Positions 19,600 through 25,509 of a DNA stretch of 25,509 nt are shown here, piece by piece. The stretch comes from Pelargonium cotyledonis (Eukaryota; Streptophyta; Magnoliopsida; Geraniales; Geraniaceae), in assembly GCA_036897625.1 (NCBI GenBank), contig JAYMTA010000660.1, forward strand, positions 1 to 25,509. Reading direction: 5' to 3'. Both the position numbers and the translations under genes were made by a program. The notes under the pieces were generated by a model. That model was given only the letters and a program-made list of their open reading frames with translations, did no database searches and had not been told where the DNA came from. The stretch's first letter is position 1. The number at the start of each line of letters is the position of its first letter.

Positions 19600-22500
19600 G
19601 GCCAGAACGCCGAGTTTGGACCGGAAATCCAAAAACAGGCCGGTGGCGACGGCTTTGGTAAAGATTTCTGCAACTTGGAGGCGTGCCGGTAAGTGACGAA
19701 CCCGAAGATTGCCTCGCTCAACCTTCTCACGAACAAAGTGGTAATCAATCCGAATATGCTTGGACTTTTTGTGAAACATTGGATTCGCTGTCATATATGT
19801 TGCAGAGAGGTTGTCACAGAAAATGATCGGCGGACTGGGAAGAAAAATATGAAGTTCTCAAAGACGCTGTTGTAGCCAAATAATTTTAGCAGTGGCAGCA
19901 GTTAGGGCCTTTTATTCCGCCTTAGCACTGGACCGCGCGACTGACCGTTGCTTGGAAAAGACCAACTAATCAAGTTACCTCCAAAGTAAACGCAATTACC
20001 CTGAGTAGAGCGACTCGTGACAGGGTCTCCAGCCCAATTAGAGTCCGAGAATGCGGCCAGGTCCTGACGAGATGAATTTTGTAGGAGTAATCCATGCTCA
20101 GCTGTGCCCTTGAGATACCGGAGTATGCGCTTGACAGCTTTCCAATGTGCGTGAGTAGGAGCATGCATAAATTGACATACTCGACTGACAGAATGAGTGA
20201 TGTCCGTTCGTGTTACTGTAGCATATTGCAGAGCTCCCACAATCTGTCGATATGCATGAGGATCTGGAAACACTTCACTTGTGGATTCAAGTTGCAATCG
20301 AGGTGTTGCCGGAGTAGGGACAGGTTTGCAGTTCGTCATTTCAGCCCAAGATAATAAGTCACATATATACTTATGCTGACTAAGAAGGAGACCATTTGGT
20401 GCCAAGGACACTTGAATGTCGAGAATGTAATTGAGCTCTCCAAGGTCCTTGAGAGCAAATGTACCATGCAATAGGGTCATGAAATCCGAGACAAACACAG
20501 GATCATTGCCCGTAAACAATATGTCATCTACGTATACCAGCATGTACGAGACAGAGGTGCCGTGAGTGCGAACAAACAAGCTTGCATCGGAAGCACATGA
20601 ACGAAAATCATATTGTAGAAGGAAGGACTGCAAGGTCTGAAATCACGCTCGTGGTGATTACTTGAGGCCATAAATTGCCTTATGAAGTAGGCACACATGA
20701 TCAAGACGACGGGAGTCAACAAAACCTGGGGGTTGCACCATATACACACGCTCATGTAGTGTGCCATTGAGGAAGGCATTATTCACATCAAATTGGCAGA
20801 CAGACCAGCCACGAGAAAGAGCAATGGAAAGAACTAATCTAATGGTAGTTGGGCGAACCACTAGTGAAAATACTTCAAAAACATCATATCCTGATTTTTG
20901 ACTGAAACCTTGCGCGATTAAGCGAGCTTTGTAACGGGACACTGACCCATTTGGGTTGTTCTTGACACGGAAGAGCCAACGACACCCCACAACGTTGGCT
21001 CGAGAAGGCCGCAGAACTAATTCCCAAGTGTGATTCCGATATAGTGCTCGTAGCTCGTCAGTCATGGCAGCGGACCATTGTTTGTCACATAAAACCTGAC
21101 GATAGTTGACAGGTTCAGTTGCTGAGACAGTTGTGAGGAGTGCCCGTGGCTTAAGTGAGCCTGTACGAGCTCGAGTAACCATGATGTGTCTCGAGTCCGA
21201 TGCCGGGAGGGGGCGCAAAATCGGTGGCAGGTTGGACTCCTTAGGAGGGATCACAGGCTCCATGCGACTTGGGGTGCTGATCACAGATTGATTATGTGTG
21301 TCTGTGGATGTGCTAATAGTGGGAAGTGACACGGAGAGAGGTGAAACAGTATCGGAAGCATGAGAAGACCACCTATGTGCATCCAAGAGCAATGAGAGAC
21401 ACAGTGGTATACTGACAGAATTAGAGGTAGGAGGCACACGGGCAAAGACCATCTGTGAGTAAGGAAATTTAGTCTCATCAAAGACAACATGTCTAGACAC
21501 ATACATACGATTAGACTCGATGTGCAGATAAAGGTATCCCTTGTGTTTGTTACTATATCCTAAAAAGACACATGGTTTGGACCTAAAATCTAACTTATGT
21601 GCATTGTAGGGGCGGAGGAACGGGAAGCATAGGCAACCGAAGACCTTGCGAAGAGCATAATTAGGTGACTTGGAGTATAATAGTTGATATGGAGATTTGT
21701 GTTGAAGATTGAAACTAATGGTTCGATTGATGAGATAAACAGTTGTGGAGACTGCTTGTTCCCAAAATGAGATAGGAAGAGAAGCACATGCTAAGAGGGA
21801 CAATGCTTTTTCAATGATCTCACGGTGGCGACGCTCAGGAGCACTGTTTTGCTCATGAGTGTGTGGGCAGGGATGCTGATGGAGAATACCCATGTCTTGA
21901 AAGAAATGAGACAAAGATCGATATTCACCCCCTAATCTGTTTGTACCTTTTGAAATTTTGTCCCAAACTGACGTTCAATCATAGTATTGAATGTTTGAAG
22001 ACACTGAACACTTGACTCTTAGAAGACAGAAAATAAATCTAAAGAAATTTAATATGATCATCCAAGAACTAAACAAAATAGTAGTTATTATTGGTAGAAG
22101 AAACGGGAGCAGGTCTCCATACATCACTATAAACTAACTCAAACAGTTTGGAAGATGAAACATGAGAGTGTGAAAAATGAAATCTATGAAGTTTTCCTAA
22201 CTAACACGAACTACAAAGAGGAAACTCTTTCGAGGTTGTGACTGGTAACTGAAAAGAGGAAACAAGTTTTCTGGTAATCTTCTCGTTTGGATGACCAAGG
22301 CGATTGTGCCAACCAATGAGAGAGGTTTTCTCTCCAAGATAGACAAAATGAGTAGATGACTAACGAGGTAGGGGTGATGCAGCGTTCCCATCCAGCCTAT
22401 AGAGCCTGTGATCAAGCCTCCCTTTGAGTAGAACCTTGCCCTGCATATTTTTCACAAAACATTCATCAGGTGAAAATTCCATAATAACCCCATTATCTCG

Positions 22501-22736
22501 TAAGAACTTAGACAAACTTAACAAGTTCTTAGTAATCATGGGAACATAAAGAATATGTTTCAGTAAGAACTTTTGTGTGTCATGCACTAATGTACCACTT
22601 TCTGTACGTGAGATTGGAAGAAGCTCACCACTTCCTAATTGAACATGATCATCACCTCGATATGGTTCCGACTGAATCGATAGGTTATTCATGTCTGCTG
22701 TAATATGAGCCGAAGCTCCTGAGTCCACATATCACG
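19600..22736 (-). pseudogene. Copia pol (protease - integrase - RT - RNase H), decayed
   Basis: The protease has the active-site DSGASAHITAD at about 22727-22695, right after a TGA where relatives have Trp. Integrase pieces follow: a GHPN...CSSC zinc part (about 22300-22200), a YSDVW segment near 22110 and a PERRHREIIEKA segment near 21830. The reverse transcriptase (21090-20480) shows SRYKARLIAQGFSQ, QFDVNNAFLNG and the catalytic YVDDILF (about 20535). RNase H-like parts follow with SDSNWAGDPVTSRS (about 20040) and DYHFVREK (about 19735). Stops and shifts occur near 22360, 22200, 21950, 20658 and 19902, so the polyprotein is not expressed whole. Confidence 0.85.
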
Positions 22737-23756
22737 GATCTGCAGAGTTATTAGTGGGAGAAGCGACATACGCAGACGTGCAACGAGGATTCTCCGATGT
22801 GTGTGCGTGGTTGTATCTTTCCCAGCATGTTGTGGCTAGATGCCCTGCTTTGTGACATATTTGACACTGCATTGTGTCTCGAGACTTGCCTCCACGCTGC
22901 CAAGTATGTGGCCGTCCAAGACGAAAATTGTCCCTCGAGTTTGTGTTGTTGTGGTCTCGAGATTGCAAGTACCCAGAGTCACGTGAATAGGAGTTGGTGT
23001 GACATCCACGACCGGAAGAAAACTCACGACCTCTGTGTCTTAGTGCAGCGTTGGCAGAAAAAATTGGTTGGTTTGACACATTCATTTGATAACTGGACTC
23101 TTCGTCCATGAGCAGGCTGAGAGAGTATCAGTGGTGATCACTCCTGTGGCGAGTTGCACTTTAACTGAGGTGCCAACAACCATGTATTTGTTGTCAAGTC
23201 CGTTCACAATGTGCATGACCAATTCTGTTTCAGATACTGGGTTGTTGGTGGAGTCCAAATGTTGAGCAATGCCCTGCTTTTTGCTGACATATTCTAGGCA
23301 TGAGAGCGATCCCTGAGATATAGTTGCCAATTGATACCCGAGTGTCAATAGTCAGATTGAGGTTTAAAAACCTTTTCCAATTTGAGCCAAGCTTGTCGAG
23401 ACGTGGAGGCGTGCACGATATAATTGGTTGCAGATTTGGAGAGAGTTCCACGAAGCCAAAGCAGAATGAGCTTATCTTGTCTCTTCCAGATCAGGTGATC
23501 TTGATTAACTGCTTTAGTAGTCTCACGATTGGTGATCGTTGTAGTTGTACTCGAGGTTGTCTTCATCAACATATTTTTCCAAATCATAAGCTTCTACAGC
23601 ATCATGTATGTATGATGCCCAGGTTGGATAATTGAAGCCATCAAGTTTTAGTGCAATCACAGGCAGTGTGGTATTGGAAGAGTTGGTAATACCAACTGTC
23701 GGTGACTGTATAAGCGTGAATTCAGTGCTGGTGCTGAGGGAAGAAGACTCTGTCAT
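22737..23756 (-). pseudogene. Copia gag, decayed
   Basis: The first frame (23756-23523) contains KLDGFNYPTWASYIHDAVEA, the start of a UBN2-type Copia gag. It continues in other frames with LRGTLSKSATNYIV and SRQAWLKLEKVF (about 23480-23350), and later a CQICHKAGHLATTC zinc knuckle near 22830-22870. The CX2CX4HX4C spacing is intact but the frame is broken in at least three places. Confidence 0.8.
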
Positions 23757-23791
23757 GGTGATTGTTGATGTAGGCTCTGGATCGTATTAGA

Positions 23792-23803
23792 GCTCTGATA
23801 CTA
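23792..23803 (-). promoter_or_regulatory. Copia primer-binding site
   Basis: On the minus strand this reads TAGTATCAGAGC, two bases after the 5' LTR. It differs by one base from TGGTATCAGAGC, the complement of the 3' end of initiator tRNA-Met used by most plant Copia elements. Confidence 0.8.
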
Positions 23804-23805
23804 TA

Positions 23806-23988
23806 TGAATAAGTAGTGAATTGTATAGCTCAACCTCAACTAAGAGAGGAGCAGCTTGTATTATTATATAGCAAAAGTGTTATACAAGGAGAGATACAAT
23901 CAGCAGCAACATATATCCTATACATGATCCATCTATACTTGTGGAGATCTAATGGTGTTACACTGTGAGTAGACTTCTATTCTCAACA
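23806..23988 (-). repeat. Copia 5' LTR
   Basis: This 183-bp LTR matches the one at 19390-19579 at about 97% of shared positions. It begins at 23988 on the minus strand with TGTTGAG and ends TTATTCA at 23806. Confidence 0.9.
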
Positions 23989-23990
23989 AT

Positions 23991-24008
23991 GGCGAGTAAG
24001 CGTTTCAT
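23991..24008 (-). pseudogene. SLEEPY1/GID2-like F-box gene, first six codons
   Basis: Reading the minus strand from the ATG at 24008-24006 gives codons for M-K-R-L-L-A up to the Copia insertion. The frame fits exactly onto 19387, where GCC ACC AAC GAA continues. The MKR start matches the start of Arabidopsis SLY1. This shows that the start codon and the body were one exon before the insertion. Confidence 0.85.
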
Positions 24009-24241
24009 TTCCGGATCCCAATGACAATTGCAGGAATGGATTCGAAGTTGAATAGAAAATTGTAACAAATTAGAGTTGTTTCGATAAAAGACAAATGAAA
24101 ATGGAGATGGAAATGGGAGGTGGTTCAGTTACTGCTTATTGATATCCAACCTGTTTCAGCCTTTTCAAAGACGACAAAATGAGATATGAATGCGCATTCG
24201 AATTCTTTATTCTTAGGGGATCGTCAATTATTATTTTTATA
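24009..24241 (-). promoter_or_regulatory. Former leader and core promoter of the F-box gene
   Basis: A minus-strand TATAAAAA occurs at 24234-24241, about 230 bp upstream of the ATG. A ten-codon upstream open frame starts at 24197 (ATGCGCATT...TGA) between the two. The rest is CT-rich on the minus strand, like plant leaders. This region is now separated from most of the gene by the retrotransposon. Confidence 0.35.
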
Positions 24242-24258
24242 TGATTTTTTCCCACTAA

Positions 24259-24440
24259 GGGCTTGTTTGGTAACACTATACTAGAGGGCTTTTAGCTCTG
24301 ACAAGCCCATTTATTGTTTGCCACGTAAAATTTCTGCAGGGATAAAATTTGGTTGTTGTGTTTGCTTATTGAGAGCTTTTGGACAACTTCCATAATAATT
24401 GTCATTTTTGGAGAAGCAATTTTTTTTTTTTTGCGTCTGT
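24259..24440. mobile_element. Possible hAT-like MITE terminus
   Basis: GGGCTTGTTTGGTAAC (24259-24274) and later words such as AGCTTTTGGACAACTT and GGAGAAGCAATT resemble the ends and subterminal parts of plant hAT MITEs. I could not find a matching inverted right end or an 8-bp target duplication, so this is a weak call. Confidence 0.25.
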
Positions 24441-24506
24441 TTGACACAGAAACAAAAGCATAAAGATAATAATTTTGTATTTCATATATGCCCCCACTTT
24501 TGATAT

Positions 24507-24689
24507 GTTGATTGTCTATATTATCTCTCTTAATAGAAAAGGTTGACTTTTCTAATATATAAGTTTATTGTTATTAGAAAAAACTTGACATTTAGAAAAT
24601 AAAAGTTTATATAGAACAAAGGTTGGTTGTTCTTATAAAAATGTTGACCTTTATATTATGTAGGTTGATTGTTTTTCAAAAAAATTGAC
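24507..24689 (+). repeat. Four-unit degenerate repeat with TTGAC cores
   Basis: Each unit has a GTT(G/T)(A/G)TTGT(C/T) word followed by an A-rich spacer and TTGAC. The paired words start at 24507/24543, 24563/24585, 24622/24644 and 24664/24685. The spacers are 26, 12, 12 and 11 bp. Units 1-2 and 3-4 also align as a larger ~100-bp duplication. TTGAC is the W-box core, so the repeat could act as a WRKY-binding cluster, but it may be only a worn satellite or transposon interior. A fifth TTGAC stands apart at 24819. Confidence 0.5.
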
Positions 24690-25367
24690 ATATTTTGGTA
24701 CAAATGTTGTACACTAATATTTATATGCATGTACATTTTGGTCATTTTACTTATAACATTCATATAGAAATTCAAATGTTGTTTGTTTTTGCTTTAGAAC
24801 AAAAAAAAACCACTTTTGTTGACTTCTACGTAATTTTATTAACAAACATGATTACTTTACAAGCTACTTTGAAGTTGTTTTTGGTTTTTGAGTAGTGTTA
24901 CCGTCACAATCACATGCTGCATCGTCAGAGTCCCAAAACAAAAGCAGGCCAACCATCTTCATTCTTTTATAAAAATCATGGACATCATATGGATCTTGAA
25001 AAAGGCCCAGTCCAACGTTTGCTTTATTGTGCTTTACAGAATCTAGGCCCAACCTGGCCTTATATATCGAAGCTGTGTCGCTACTTGAAAAAGACGAAGA
25101 CCGCGTGAACAAGCAGCAAAAACGCGGCGTTGGAAGGATCAAATCAACAAACCGTGTGAAACCAAACACATCTAGCCCGGTGAGTCATGAGTGAGCGAGC
25201 AAGGGAAGGGACTTGGCGGAGGGGCCCGCGCGCCCCGCCCCCGCCCCGCCTCATCAACTTTATTAGAACAAGAACAAGATCAAGACCAAGCCATTCATGA
25301 CAGTGACTCGCATCAGCTTTGGCAATGCTGTGTTTTTCGTAATGGGTTACCTCATATGAAGTGGCCT
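24690..25367. other. Intergenic spacer with a GC-rich tract
   Basis: A minus-strand open frame of 101 codons (24864-25169) has no recognisable domain and a Ser/Phe-rich composition, so I do not call it. A C/G-rich tract (about 25217-25250) stands out against the AT-rich surroundings. Nothing else is recognised. Confidence 0.4.
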
Positions 25368-25375
25368 TATATAAA
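25368..25375 (+). promoter_or_regulatory. Possible TATA box of a gene beyond the right edge
   Basis: TATATAAA lies 134 bp before the end of the window, within CCTTATATAAAAGTC, and a TA-repeat ends the window (25499-25509). The GC-rich tract upstream and the C-rich sequence near 25470-25485 suit a promoter area. No coding start follows inside the window, so this is tentative. Confidence 0.3.
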
Positions 25376-25509
25376 AGTCAAAGTGGAGCAGCATGAACCA
25401 ATTTCAAACCTAAACCTGTTCGTAGGACCAACTTTTGATGGGTCCCAACCATTCAAGCTAGGAAAGCACCTCACCGTCCCCTTCTCCGACATTTTTGTAT
25501 ATATATATA

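Larger units (their letters stand above)
19390..23988 (-). mobile_element. Copia-type LTR retrotransposon inside the F-box gene
   Basis: This 4599-bp minus-strand element has LTRs at both ends that start TG and end CA, a tRNA-Met-type primer-binding site and a polypurine tract. The domain order gag, protease, integrase, reverse transcriptase, RNase H places it in Copia. It sits in the same orientation as the F-box gene it splits. The flanks GTGGC (19383-19387) and ATGGC (23989-23993) look like a 5-bp target duplication with one difference, with two extra bases (TA) beside the left LTR. The coding region has many stops and frameshifts, so it cannot move by itself. Confidence 0.9.

Noticed and set aside
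24864-25169. 101-codon minus-strand open frame near the right end
   Set aside because: It has no recognised domain, a Ser/Phe-rich N-terminus, and no convincing promoter.

Overview
This is plant nuclear DNA, almost certainly from a eudicot. The evidence is a subgroup-22 R2R3-MYB gene, a SLEEPY1/GID2-type F-box sequence, a gene for a small secreted SGPS...GxGH peptide, plant L1-type LINEs, a Copia LTR retrotransposon, MITEs and long AT-rich spacers. I cannot name the species. Only two genes look intact: the MYB gene (2509-3462, +) and the peptide gene (17174-17359, -). Most of the rest is transposon sequence or spacer.

Layout: 1-263 looks like the 3' end of a LINE. From about 1140 to 2508 lies the MYB promoter, with three G-box/ABRE sites and a TATA box, followed by a single-exon MYB44/70/73/77-like gene. 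Next come a Stowaway-like MITE (4273-4525), a tRNA-derived SINE (about 4724-4942) and a nested pair of LINEs. The older, 5'-truncated LINE A (+, from about 4955) is split by the larger LINE B (-, 6696-12865). A 13-bp target-site duplication flanks LINE B, and the 3' tail of LINE A resumes at 12879. Positions 13790-14290 hold a degenerate tandem repeat. Positions 14624-15851 are a non-autonomous Mutator-like element with inverted repeats of about 330 bp, and 15914-16335 is a second fold-back element.

The 17-24 kb part holds the most biology. The minus-strand peptide gene has its own TATA box and a W-box, and a short relic of its start region lies about 640 bp away. A SLEEPY1/GID2-like F-box gene (-), of the type that targets DELLA proteins in gibberellin signalling, is cut just after codon 6 by a 4.6-kb Copia element (19390-23988, same orientation). 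This F-box copy also has a frameshift in its serine tract and a premature stop in its conserved C-terminus, so I call it a pseudogene. The Copia element is itself decayed. It has near-identical 183/190-bp LTRs, a tRNA-Met-type primer site, a polypurine tract and the gag-protease-integrase-RT-RNase H order.

Beyond 24 kb there are a possible hAT-like terminus, a four-unit TTGAC-containing repeat (24507-24689) and a GC-rich tract. TATA-like sequences at the right edge may be the core promoter of a gene outside the window. I found no rRNA, functional tRNA or CRISPR features.
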